Positions 1 through 5,316 are shown, counted from the first letter of the stretch. The stretch: 7,332 nucleotides of DNA from Firmicutes bacterium CAG:555 (GCA_000431075.1 HF986910.1:1-7332); one strand, 5' to 3'. Notes: generated by a model not told the origin, from the sequence alone. A program made the numbers and translations.

Positions 1-244
1 CGAATAGCTTGCAGTGCACCGATAGGTTGATGTACGGACTAAACTATAGTACGCACCTACCGGTCGGGCTGACGCAATAGAGATTTGCAGAAGCCTAAAT
101 GCGTATTGAAGCCGGTCGGGCTGAGGCAATAACGACTTGCGAAGGTTTAAAACAGATAGGTTGATATCCAAACTAAACTCTATCACGCACCCACCGGTCG
201 GGATAGCGCAAAAGCGACTATCAGAAGCTTACAAGCGAATTGAA
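1..244. repeat. Degenerate direct repeats in a gene-free spacer
   Basis: Two 90-nt copies, 21-110 and 155-244, align without gaps at about 70 of 90 positions (my hand count), with a period of 134 nt. Each begins GATAGGTTGA, passes through ACTAAACT and CCGGTCGGG, and ends near ATTGAA. A third partial copy of the CCGGTCGGG half lies at 112-154, and positions 1-20 look like the tail of another copy, so the array probably continues to the left. The last copy contains a hairpin: GATAGCGC (202-209), loop AAAA, and GCG-A-CTATC (214-222). There is no T-run, so I do not call it a terminator. The small open frames here do not look like proteins. Function is unknown. Confidence 0.7.
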
Positions 245-248
245 AGAG

Positions 249-1355
249 TCAGTTCAGCTTCAGGTCGCCGTCTTTTATCCAGCCGAGCTTACGGCAGAGC
301 CTGCCGAACAGCCACGCAAGAATTGCGGGCAGGACGATGGATATCAAGGCGAGGCCGAGCCAGTCGGTGGCGGAGGGGATGATCGCCTGAGCGCCGTCGA
401 GGAGGGCCTCGGCGCTCGGGTTTGCCCAGCCCGTCCATACGCCGATGGGGCCGACGAGGCCGCAGGTGCCCATGCCGGATGACACCGCTGCGCCGTTCAT
501 CTCGAGCTTGAAAACGCAGGTGGCAACAGGGCCGGTTATCGCACTGGCGGCTATTGCGGGTATCCAGATTCTCGGATTGCGCACGATGTTGCCCATCTGG
601 AGCATCGAGGTGCCCAAACCCTGCGACACAACGCCGCCCCAGCCGTTTTCGCGGAACGAAATCACCGCAAAGCCGACCATGTTGGCGCAGCATCCGGCGA
701 GCGCCGCACCGCCGGCAAGACCCGTAAGGCTAAGCGCTGCGCAGATTGCCGCAGACGAAATGGGCAGAGTGAGCGCAATGCCGACGATGACGGACACCAA
801 AACGCCCATCACGAACGGCTGCTGCGTGGTCGCCCATTTGATCACATCGCCGACCGCCATTGCGCCCTTGCCGATGGGTGAGGCGATGAAGTACGCAAGG
901 CCGATGCCTATAAGCACGGTGACGATGGGGGTCACCAAAATGTCGATCTTCGTCTCCTTCGAGACCATTTTGCCGCACTCGGCAGCGACGACTGCAACGA
1001 CATACACCGCCAGCGGGCCGCCTGCGCCGCCCATGACATTGGTCGCATAGCCGACGGGGATGAGCGAGAACAGCACCATTGCCGGAGCGTGCAGCGCATA
1101 GCCGATGGCGACGGCCATGGCAGGTCCGACCATTGCCGAGGCGAACTTGCCTATCGTGTAGCCGACATCGTTAATCTCAACGATGGGAGAGGCCAAAAAT
1201 CCTATGCCTAACTGCGTGCCGAGCGTGTCGAGTATCGTGCCGACGAGCAGGGTGCAGAACAGACCCTGCGCCATTGCGCCGAGAGCATCAATGCCGTAAC
1301 GCTTAAGGCTGACCTCAACATCCTTGCGCTTCAAAAACGACTTAAATTTTGCCAT
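249..1355 (-). CDS. PTS sugar transporter EIIC_2 (PfoR-type) membrane protein
   Basis: The 368-aa protein is almost entirely hydrophobic, with about nine or ten likely membrane segments rich in Gly and Ala, a basic N-terminus (MAKFKSFLKRKDVEVSLKR) and a basic tail (RLCRKLGWIKDG). The pattern fits the PTS_EIIC_2 family, which includes Clostridium perfringens PfoR; this is recognition from memory, not a search. Members are stand-alone IIC-like permeases. No EIIA or EIIB domain or gene is present here, so substrate and energy coupling are unknown. The start is the ATG at 1355; the only good Shine-Dalgarno sequence (GGAGG, 1367-1371) sits 11 nt away, which is rather long, and a stop codon just upstream in frame excludes an earlier start. 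It lies downstream of niaR but has its own promoter and a long structured leader. No clear terminator follows its stop. Confidence 0.85.
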   Translation of the reverse strand: MAKFKSFLKRKDVEVSLKRYGIDALGAMAQGLFCTLLVGTILDTLGTQLGIGFLASPIVEINDVGYTIGKFASAMVGPAMAVAIGYALHAPAMVLFSLIPVGYATNVMGGAGGPLAVYVVAVVAAECGKMVSKETKIDILVTPIVTVLIGIGLAYFIASPIGKGAMAVGDVIKWATTQQPFVMGVLVSVIVGIALTLPISSAAICAALSLTGLAGGAALAGCCANMVGFAVISFRENGWGGVVSQGLGTSMLQMGNIVRNPRIWIPAIAASAITGPVATCVFKLEMNGAAVSSGMGTCGLVGPIGVWTGWANPSAEALLDGAQAIIPSATDWLGLALISIVLPAILAWLFGRLCRKLGWIKDGDLKLN

Positions 1356-1372
1356 ATCAAATCATTCCTCCG

Positions 1373-1616
1373 TAAGCATAAGGGGAATATCCAAACCCGC
1401 CTCTGCCATGTCTTTTTACTCTTTCTGTGCGTTATCGTCCTTGAAATACGAAAGTATTTCCGCCTCCTCTGCCTTGACAAAGAGCAAAGATCCTATGGCA
1501 GAGGTCTTTCGGATTTTTAAGCGAGAGAGGAGTGTCGCAGACAAGGCTTTGTGAACGAGAAAGCTTCGGCGCTCAAATCCGCTTAAAAACGGGTTCGAAT
1601 ACTCCCCTTATGCTTA
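1373..1616. repeat. 244-bp element with 27-bp terminal inverted repeats (MITE-like or structured mRNA leader)
   Basis: The ends 1373-1399 and 1590-1616 are inverted repeats matching at 24 of 27 positions, beginning TAAGCATAAGGGGA. Both ends carry TA, as expected of TA-targeting transposons such as the IS630/mariner type. No transposase is encoded. Nested pairs lie inside: CCTCTGCCAT (1400-1409) with ATGGCAGAGG (1495-1504), TTTTTAAGC (1514-1522) with GCTTAAAAA (1581-1589), and a perfect GAAATAC-GAAA-GTATTTC hairpin (1443-1460). The element ends one base from the Shine-Dalgarno sequence of the EIIC gene, so it forms most of that gene's 5' leader. It may be a miniature transposable element, a cis-regulatory RNA, or a MITE taken over as a leader. 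The sequence alone does not decide. Confidence 0.65.
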
Positions 1617-1619
1617 AAA

Positions 1620-1666
1620 TTAAAGTGAGCTTCACAGTGTCATGACACCTGTAAAGCCCACTTTAA
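1620..1666. promoter_or_regulatory. Large interrupted dyad over the EIIC promoter, candidate operator
   Basis: The dyad pairs TTAAAGTG with CACTTTAA, GCTT with AAGC, ACAG with CTGT, and TGTCA with TGACA, centred at 1642/1643. It has two mismatches and one bulge. The core GTGTCATGACAC is a perfect 12-bp palindrome. On the minus strand it starts at the -10 box and covers the expected transcription start of the EIIC gene, a usual repressor position. The adjacent niaR makes NiaR a candidate binder, which is inference. The RNA could also fold as a hairpin downstream of niaR, but the T-run after it is poor (ATTTTAAG). Confidence 0.55.
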
Positions 1667-1687
1667 CACGAATCTGAAATTTGTCAA
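1660..1687 (-). promoter_or_regulatory. Candidate promoter of the EIIC gene
   Basis: Reading the minus strand, TTGACA (1682-1687) is followed after 16 nt by TAAAGT (1660-1665). The -35 box is perfect and the -10 box is fair. Transcription would begin near 1653, giving a leader of about 300 nt before the ATG at 1355. Confidence 0.5.
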
Positions 1688-1703
1688 CCCCAATTAAGGC
1701 CGT

Positions 1704-2210
1704 TCAGGTGTACAGCAGCCCTTCCTGCTCAAGCTGTCTGCGGGTGCGCTCGAAGCACTCGGCATCCGGACAGTCGAGTGTGTGCAGATGCACGCCGTCG
1801 GTAAGCTCGGACAGCGGGCGCACCTCGCCGCTTTGCAGCTTCTCGACAAATTTGCGCACATCGTAGCGGCTGGCAAGCTGCAATTCGCCTGTCAGCAGCC
1901 CATACACGGGGTGCTCGACCGAAACGGTCAGCACCTTGCAGCCGTTGTCGACCATGATATTGAGCTCCTTTTCGGTGTCCTCAACACTGTGGGTGCAGGC
2001 GACGGTATACACGCTGCGGCCGCCATCGGCGAGGATGTAGCCCCTCGGAGTGCTGGAAATTTTCTCGCCGGAGGCACGCAGCAGCGCAATGTCGCCGACG
2101 ATTATCTGCCTGCTCACACCATAGGCGGCGGCGAGGGTGCTGGCGCTGATGGGCTCGGCAGAGATTGTGAGCCTGCGCACGATATCTTCTCTTCTGTCAA
2201 TGGTGTTCAT
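1704..2210 (-). CDS. niaR: NiaR (YrxA-type) niacin-responsive transcriptional repressor
   Basis: The 168-aa protein has an N-terminal winged helix (HTH_11-like, residues about 5-60, with AAAYGVSRQIIVGDIALLR as the recognition helix-turn-helix) and a C-terminal 3H domain (about 68-165). The 3H signature is visible as H74 in ACTHS, H100 in VEHPVYG, and H141/H143 in DGVHLHTL. H74, E82, H141 and H143 fall at the spacing I recall for the metal ligands of Thermotoga TM1602. Proteins of this family repress NAD synthesis and niacin uptake genes when niacin is plentiful. The start ATG lies 12 nt after the pncB stop, and its ribosome site AAGGAG overlaps that stop codon, so the two genes are cotranscribed and probably translationally coupled. 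Confidence 0.92.
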   Translation of the reverse strand: MNTIDRREDIVRRLTISAEPISASTLAAAYGVSRQIIVGDIALLRASGEKISSTPRGYILADGGRSVYTVACTHSVEDTEKELNIMVDNGCKVLTVSVEHPVYGLLTGELQLASRYDVRKFVEKLQSGEVRPLSELTDGVHLHTLDCPDAECFERTRRQLEQEGLLYT

Positions 2211-2222
2211 TTATTTCGCTCC

Positions 2223-3674
2223 TTATCTTCTGCCCTGCTTGAGCATTTCGTCCTTGAGCGCCATGAGCTTGGCGGACAGGTCAACATAGTACTGATGCGG
2301 GTAGTCGAAGCGCTTGACCTCCGGCCACAGCGTGCTCACGCCGTAGGCGCAGGTGCGCTTTATCTCCTCGAGCGTCGGCAGCTTGTAGACAAGCTCGCCG
2401 TTTTTGAAAACGGGCACCTGAAGCTCAACTGCATTGAAGCCGTCCATGACCTTGGTTTTCCAGCGTGCCTCGGGGTCACAGATCTCGAGCGGCTTTGTGT
2501 CGTCGACGACCTCGTCATACAGCGTGATGTAGTCGGCCTCGGCCATGCCGGTCTCCTTATCGAACAGGCGATAGACACGCTTGAAGCCGGGGTTCGTTAT
2601 CTTGCCGACATTTTCGCTTATCTTTATCTTAGGGATGACCTCGCCCTTTTCGTTTTCCACGGCGCACAGCTTGTAAACTCCGCCGAACACGGGGTCGGAC
2701 TTGGAGGTGATGAGCCTCTCGCCCACGCCGAACGCATCTATCTTCGCACCCTGCAGCAAAAGCTCCGTGATAAGGCGCTCATCAAGGGCGTTCGACACTG
2801 TTATCTTGCACTCCGGCCAGCCGGCTTCATCGAGCATGACCCTTGCCTTGCGGGTCAGATACGCCATGTCGCCCGAGTCGAAGCGGATGCCGCACTTGGT
2901 GATGCCGAGGGGCTTTAACACCTCGTTGAACGCCTTGATGGCATTGGGAACACCGCTTTTGAGCGAGTTGTAGGTGTCCACGAGCAGGGTGGCGTTGGTG
3001 GGGTAGGTCTCGCAATAGGCCTTGAACGCCTCGTACTCGGTGTCGAACATCTGCACCCACGAGTGCGCCATCGTGCCGCCAGCCGGAACGCCGTAGCGAG
3101 TGTCGGAAACGGCGCAGGCCGTGCCCGCACAGCCGCCGATGTATGCCGCTCTTGCGCCGGTGACGGCGCCGTCGATGCCCTGCGCACGGCGTGAGCCGAA
3201 CTCGAGCACCGTTCTGCCCTCGGCGGCACGGCAGATGCGGTTTGCCTTGGTGGCAATGAGGCTCTGGTGATTTAATTCGAGCAGGACATAGGTCTCGATA
3301 AGCTGCGCCTGGATCGCCGGCGCACGCACCGTCATTATCGGCTCACGGGGGAACACCGGCGTGCCCTCGGGGATAGCCCAGATGTCGCCCTCGAACTTGA
3401 AGTTTTTAAGATAATCCAAAAATTCCTCCGAGAACATATTGCGTCCCCGCAGGTACTCGATGTCCTCCGGCTCGAAGTGCAGGTTCTGAATATATTCGAC
3501 GACCTGCTCAAGTCCGGCGCAGATGGAGAAGCCGCCCATGTCGGGGTTCTGGCGGTAGAACACATCGAAGTAGGTAATTTTGTCGCCCATGTTATGGTCG
3601 AAGTACCCGTTGCCCATCGTGAGCTCGTAGTAGTCGCACAGCATGGTCAGGTTAAGGCTGCGTCTGTTGTCCAT
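2223..3674 (-). CDS. pncB: Nicotinate phosphoribosyltransferase
   Basis: This cytoplasmic enzyme of the Preiss-Handler pathway joins nicotinate and PRPP to give nicotinate mononucleotide, with ATP hydrolysis. At 483 aa it has the usual length of the Bacillus-type enzyme. Recognisable segments are LTMLCDYYELTMGNGYF near the N-terminus, EFGSRRAQGIDGA (about 158-170), GGTMAHSWVQMF with the conserved His (about residue 204), VDTYNSLKSGVPNA, IRFDSGDMAYL, SNALDERLI, and FGVGERLITSKSDPVFGGVYKL, the phosphate-binding part. I chose the ATG at 3674 over a TTG at 3686 because the Shine-Dalgarno GGAGGT overlaps that TTG and sits 4 nt before the ATG. It is the first gene of an operon with niaR. I see no TGTCA/TGACA-type operator at its promoter. 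Confidence 0.96.
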   Translation of the reverse strand: MDNRRSLNLTMLCDYYELTMGNGYFDHNMGDKITYFDVFYRQNPDMGGFSICAGLEQVVEYIQNLHFEPEDIEYLRGRNMFSEEFLDYLKNFKFEGDIWAIPEGTPVFPREPIMTVRAPAIQAQLIETYVLLELNHQSLIATKANRICRAAEGRTVLEFGSRRAQGIDGAVTGARAAYIGGCAGTACAVSDTRYGVPAGGTMAHSWVQMFDTEYEAFKAYCETYPTNATLLVDTYNSLKSGVPNAIKAFNEVLKPLGITKCGIRFDSGDMAYLTRKARVMLDEAGWPECKITVSNALDERLITELLLQGAKIDAFGVGERLITSKSDPVFGGVYKLCAVENEKGEVIPKIKISENVGKITNPGFKRVYRLFDKETGMAEADYITLYDEVVDDTKPLEICDPEARWKTKVMDGFNAVELQVPVFKNGELVYKLPTLEEIKRTCAYGVSTLWPEVKRFDYPHQYYVDLSAKLMALKDEMLKQGRR

Positions 3675-3712
3675 AGCTACCTCCAAAGGTAAAAATTCAT
3701 TTCTCTGAACTA

Positions 3713-3741
3713 ATTATATAGAGTTATTATGAATATTTCAA
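3713..3741 (-). promoter_or_regulatory. Promoter of the pncB-niaR operon
   Basis: On the minus strand, TTGAAA (3736-3741) is followed by a 17-nt spacer and a perfect TATAAT (3713-3718). The start would fall near 3706, leaving a leader of about 30 nt. Confidence 0.75.
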
Positions 3742-3760
3742 CTATTGTTAAATATGAGAT

Positions 3761-3788
3761 TTGCACCCGCCGCAGAATGTGGTATAAT
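3761..3788 (+). promoter_or_regulatory. Promoter of the DUF3267 pseudogene
   Basis: TTGCAC (3761-3766), a 16-nt spacer, and TATAAT (3783-3788). It is divergent from the pncB promoter, with the two -35 boxes 19 nt apart, so a regulator bound between them could affect both. Confidence 0.6.
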
Positions 3789-3822
3789 CGCAGGGAAAAT
3801 GTCGAAATATGAGGGATTTCAG

Positions 3823-4190
3823 ATGAAATTACACTATATGGGTAAGTATAATTTAGACCCCGACAGCCTGCCGCACGGCGAGCATAAGCCCGGGGCGATG
3901 TGTACCTGTACACGAACCTTTTGCAGGGAATGCTGTTCGTTGTCGGCACGGATGATATGAGCAAGGGGAGATTTGTGTTCATGTCGCTGCTGCCGAATAT
4001 AATTTTCGGGCTTGTTCCGTTCGTCGTTGCGATGGCTCTGCCCGACCTCGGCTGGCTCGGCGTGTTCGGTGTCGTTTCGCTCACCGCCGGCACCGGCGAT
4101 TTCTACAACATCAAAAACGCCCTGACGCAAATGCCCAAGCACGCTCGCTGCTATTTATATAAGTATAATTCATACTGGTACATGCCGTGA
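3823..4190 (+). pseudogene. DUF3267 family membrane protein, internally deleted and frameshifted
   Basis: The first part, with ribosome site GAGGG 7 nt before the ATG at 3823, reads MKLHYMGKYNLDPDSLPHGE and then HKPGA, typical of the N-terminus of DUF3267 proteins. At about 3897 the frame changes. The next frame, beginning near GATGTGTAC, reads DVYLYTNLLQGMLFVVG, continues through two hydrophobic segments and TAGTGDFYNIKNAL, and ends YKYNSYWYMP, the usual C-terminus of the family. The middle is missing, including the HExxH-containing helix that I expect just before the DVYLY block. About 121 residues remain where I expect about 180-200. Nothing of the expected metal site survives, so the gene is probably dead, although its promoter and downstream hairpin are intact. 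Confidence 0.8.
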
Positions 4191-4194
4191 AATA

Positions 4195-4220
4195 AGCCCG
4201 ACACGAGATTGTGTCGGGCT
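4195..4220. terminator. Hairpin terminator after the DUF3267 remnant
   Basis: A perfect 10-bp stem, AGCCCGACAC and GTGTCGGGCT, with a 6-nt loop, begins 5 nt after the stop codon. The downstream T-run is weak on the plus strand (CTCGTTATG) and slightly better on the minus strand (TATTTC). Confidence 0.65.
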
Positions 4221-4235
4221 CTCGTTATGTGCTTA

Positions 4236-4397
4236 TAACAAAGGCAGGCACCTGGTGACAAAAGTGCCTGCCTTCTAATTTGCGGCGGTGCTCAGAAAAA
4301 GCATTAGTGGTTTTTGGGATTGTAGGATCTGCGACAGATGCCACAGGAAGAGAGTAAACCATCGAAGCCCCGCCGTAAATGTCAGATATTAGTCTCC
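4236..4397 (-). ncRNA. Structured small RNA with own promoter and terminator
   Basis: On the minus strand, a strong promoter is followed by about 160 nt without a convincing ORF and by a terminator. The RNA folds as a rod. CUAAU (4392-4388) pairs with AUUAG (4279-4275). CGGCGG-G-GCU (4375-4366) pairs with AGC-A-CCGCCG (4292-4283). UGGUUU (4361-4356) pairs with AAACCA (4313-4308). The tip is UGUGG-c-AUCUG-ucg-CAGAU-c-CUACA (4345-4321). The 3' end is the 11-bp hairpin at 4241-4274. I do not recognise the family. The length and the rod shape with large internal bulges are compatible with a 6S-like RNA, but I do not see signature bases that would prove it. It is not SRP RNA, RNase P or tmRNA by motif. 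Confidence 0.7.
4241..4274 (-). terminator. Intrinsic terminator of the small RNA
   Basis: The perfect 11-bp stem AAGGCAGGCAC/GTGCCTGCCTT has a 12-nt loop. On the minus strand the stem ends in TT and runs into TGTTAT, giving a modest U-rich tail. Confidence 0.65.
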
Positions 4398-4403
4398 GTG
4401 TGT

Positions 4404-4432
4404 ATTATGTCATAATTTTTGTGCGCTGTCAA
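4404..4432 (-). promoter_or_regulatory. Strong promoter of the small RNA
   Basis: Perfect TTGACA (4427-4432), a 17-nt spacer, and CATAAT (4404-4409) on the minus strand. This is among the best promoters in the window. Its start would be near 4397. Confidence 0.8.
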
Positions 4433-4464
4433 GTTATAATTGTCGCCTGCCGTGTTGTCGTATA

Positions 4465-4517
4465 TCATTCACGCAAATAGTAGAATATAATATATATTTG
4501 AAGCCGAAAGTGAATGA
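4465..4517. promoter_or_regulatory. Inverted repeat around the XRE gene promoter, candidate autoregulatory sites
   Basis: TCATTCAC (4465-4472) and its exact complement GTGAATGA (4510-4517) flank a TATAAT (4486-4491), which is the likely -10 of the XRE gene; no good -35 is visible. The half-sites are centred 45 bp apart, about four helical turns. The right one directly precedes the start codon. Binding by the encoded repressor is inference. Confidence 0.35.
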
Positions 4518-4518
4518 C

Positions 4519-4746
4519 ATGAAAATAGAGCAGATCGAAAAATACCGGCGTCTCGGGCTGAATATCGCCTATTACCGCAAGATAAAAGGGCTGTCGCAGA
4601 GCCAGCTTGCGGAGCTGTTGGATATCAGCCGCACCCACATGAGCCGTATCGAGACCGCCGACTGCGCCGTGTCGCTGGATGTGGTGTTTGACATCTGCGA
4701 TGTCCTCGGCGTCACCCCCGACCGCCTGTTCGACTTCACCAAATAG
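4519..4746 (+). CDS. Small XRE-family HTH transcriptional regulator
   Basis: The 75-aa protein is a single Cro/C1-type helix-turn-helix domain: LGLNIAYYRKIKGLSQSQLA, then ELLDISRTHMSRIE as the recognition part, then VVFDICDVLGVTPDRLFDF, which closes the five-helix fold. There is no effector domain, so it is a stand-alone repressor. I chose the ATG at 4519 rather than the TTG at 4498, since the TATAAT at 4486-4491 would start transcription near 4498 and leave no room for a ribosome site before the TTG. The site before the ATG is weak (GAAAGTGA). The gene is divergent from the small RNA, 87 nt from that RNA's -35 box, so the RNA or the gene itself may be its target. It ends at a bidirectional terminator. 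Confidence 0.88.
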   Translation: MKIEQIEKYRRLGLNIAYYRKIKGLSQSQLAELLDISRTHMSRIETADCAVSLDVVFDICDVLGVTPDRLFDFTK

Positions 4747-4775
4747 CGAGCGGAGCGACATGTGCCGGTGCAAAA

Positions 4776-4815
4776 AATAAGAAAGTTGCAGCCTAAACGC
4801 TGCAACTTTCTTATT
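4776..4815. terminator. Bidirectional terminator between the XRE and RHH genes
   Basis: A perfect 17-bp stem (4776-4792 with 4799-4815, core GAAAGTTGCAGC) has a 6-nt loop. The plus side ends CTTATTCTATTTTG. The minus side ends CTTATTTTTTG, a strong U-tail. It lies between two convergent genes and serves both. Confidence 0.92.
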
Positions 4816-4852
4816 CTATTTTGCCCGCAAGGACAAACTTCACTACGAAGCT

Positions 4853-5020
4853 TCATTCGCCCTGCTGGATCTTGCCGTGCTTTTCCTCGAACTGCTCGAT
4901 GCAGTCACGGATGAGGATGAGAATTTGGCTGTTGGCCGAGCGGCCTTCGTAGTCGGCGACGGCGTGCAGCTTGTTGAGCATCTTGTCGTCGATCCTTATA
5001 GACATACTTTTGATGGCCAT
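4853..5020 (-). CDS. Small ribbon-helix-helix (Arc-like) DNA-binding protein
   Basis: The 55-aa protein fits an Arc/MetJ-type fold. A short beta strand SMSIRID (about 5-11) is followed by helix A (DKMLNKLHAVADYEG), the turn GRSANSQ, and helix B (ILILIRDCIEQFEEKHG). In this family two chains pair their strands and insert them in the DNA major groove. The alternating S5, S7 and R9 side chains would make the contacts. Ribosome site GGAG (5028-5031) lies 7 nt from the ATG at 5020; an internal ATG at 5005 has no such site. The gene is divergent from a 51-aa ORF and convergent with the XRE gene. It may control its own promoter through the nearby dyad. It is neither a recognisable antitoxin nor paired with a recognisable toxin. 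Confidence 0.85.
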   Translation of the reverse strand: MAIKSMSIRIDDKMLNKLHAVADYEGRSANSQILILIRDCIEQFEEKHGKIQQGE

Positions 5021-5032
5021 AATATCGCTCCA

Positions 5033-5062
5033 ATCTAAATCATATTTGTGTTTATTTTAGAT
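5033..5062. promoter_or_regulatory. Dyad in the RHH/51-aa divergent spacer, candidate operator
   Basis: ATCTAAA (5033-5039) and TTTAGAT (5056-5062) form an exact 7-bp inverted repeat with a 16-nt spacer, just upstream of the RHH start. It fits a site for the RHH protein itself, but with 7-bp arms in AT-rich DNA chance is possible. Confidence 0.3.
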
Positions 5063-5070
5063 GCATTTTG

Positions 5071-5079
5071 TGATATTAT
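5071..5079 (+). promoter_or_regulatory. Extended -10 of the 51-aa ORF
   Basis: TGATATTAT is an extended -10 element (TG-N-TATTAT). The -35 region at 17 nt is poor (TTTATT). The leader that follows can form a hairpin, AGCACA (5090-5095) with TGTGCT (5110-5115), ending just before the ribosome site. Confidence 0.4.
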
Positions 5080-5131
5080 GTTCAGCAAGAGCACAATTCA
5101 GTTTTAAAGTGTGCTTAAAATGAGGTTAAGT

Positions 5132-5287
5132 ATGGACTATAAAGAAATGTATCTGAAAATGGTGCGGGCATCTGAGCAGGCGATAAGAATACTCGTCGAA
5201 GCCCAGCGTGAGTGCGAGGAGCTCTACATGTCCCAGCCCGACCCGCAGCTCATCGTCCTGAAGAAGGACGAAAAAGAAAGCAGATAG
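5132..5287 (+). CDS. Small hypothetical protein, 51 aa
   Basis: The ATG at 5132 is preceded by GAGG (5122-5125) at good spacing. The protein is mostly one amphipathic charged helix: MDYKEMYLKMVRASEQAIRI, then VEAQRECEELYMSQPDP, then a basic and acidic tail LKKDEKESR. The sequence shape resembles short hypothetical proteins common in gut Clostridia and their prophages, as I remember them, without known function. It is soluble, with no membrane segment or signal peptide. It is divergent from the RHH gene across a 111-nt spacer that could hold shared control. Its stop codon lies inside the left arm of the hairpin at 5279-5303. Confidence 0.75.
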   Translation: MDYKEMYLKMVRASEQAIRILVEAQRECEELYMSQPDPQLIVLKKDEKESR

Positions 5288-5303
5288 GCAGCGCCTATCT
5301 GCT
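5279..5303. terminator. Bidirectional hairpin overlapping the 51-aa stop codon
   Basis: The perfect 11-bp stem AGCAGATAGGC/GCCTATCTGCT has a 3-nt loop. The plus side has only a short tail (TTGGAGTTT). The minus side ends in TTTCTTTTTC, a good U-tract, so it works best for minus-strand transcripts arriving from the right. Confidence 0.75.
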
Positions 5304-5316
5304 TTGGAGTTTAATC

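Noticed and set aside
202..222. Terminator of the EIIC gene
   Set aside because: The hairpin has no T-run on the minus strand and belongs to the direct repeat.
1..244. CRISPR array
   Set aside because: The repeats are 90 nt, divergent and not separated by uniform unique spacers, and no cas gene is present.
445..1050. A 201-aa open frame on the plus strand
   Set aside because: It is the shadow of the EIIC membrane protein gene, Pro/Thr-rich and without recognisable domains.
1362..1409. A 15-codon frame on the minus strand (starts MAEAGLDIPL) ending at the EIIC ribosome site, as a possible leader peptide
   Set aside because: The ribosome site is weak, and the frame lies within the terminal inverted repeat, so its sequence is set by the repeat. 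I see no run of one amino acid that would suggest attenuation.
1324..1554. A 76-aa open frame on the plus strand
   Set aside because: It starts inside the EIIC gene on the opposite strand, has no ribosome site, and runs through the inverted-repeat element, whose structure explains the sequence better than coding does.
1590..1605. GGGTTCGAAT, resembling a tRNA T-loop
   Set aside because: There is no 5-bp T stem, no anticodon arm and no acceptor partner with CCA. The motif is part of the inverted repeat.
1782..2918. A 378-aa open frame on the plus strand
   Set aside because: It is antisense to niaR and pncB, both clearly recognisable families. The long frame comes from GC-rich codon bias.
3675..3686. 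A TTG start giving pncB four extra residues
   Set aside because: The Shine-Dalgarno GGAGGT overlaps this TTG and correctly positions the ATG at 3674.
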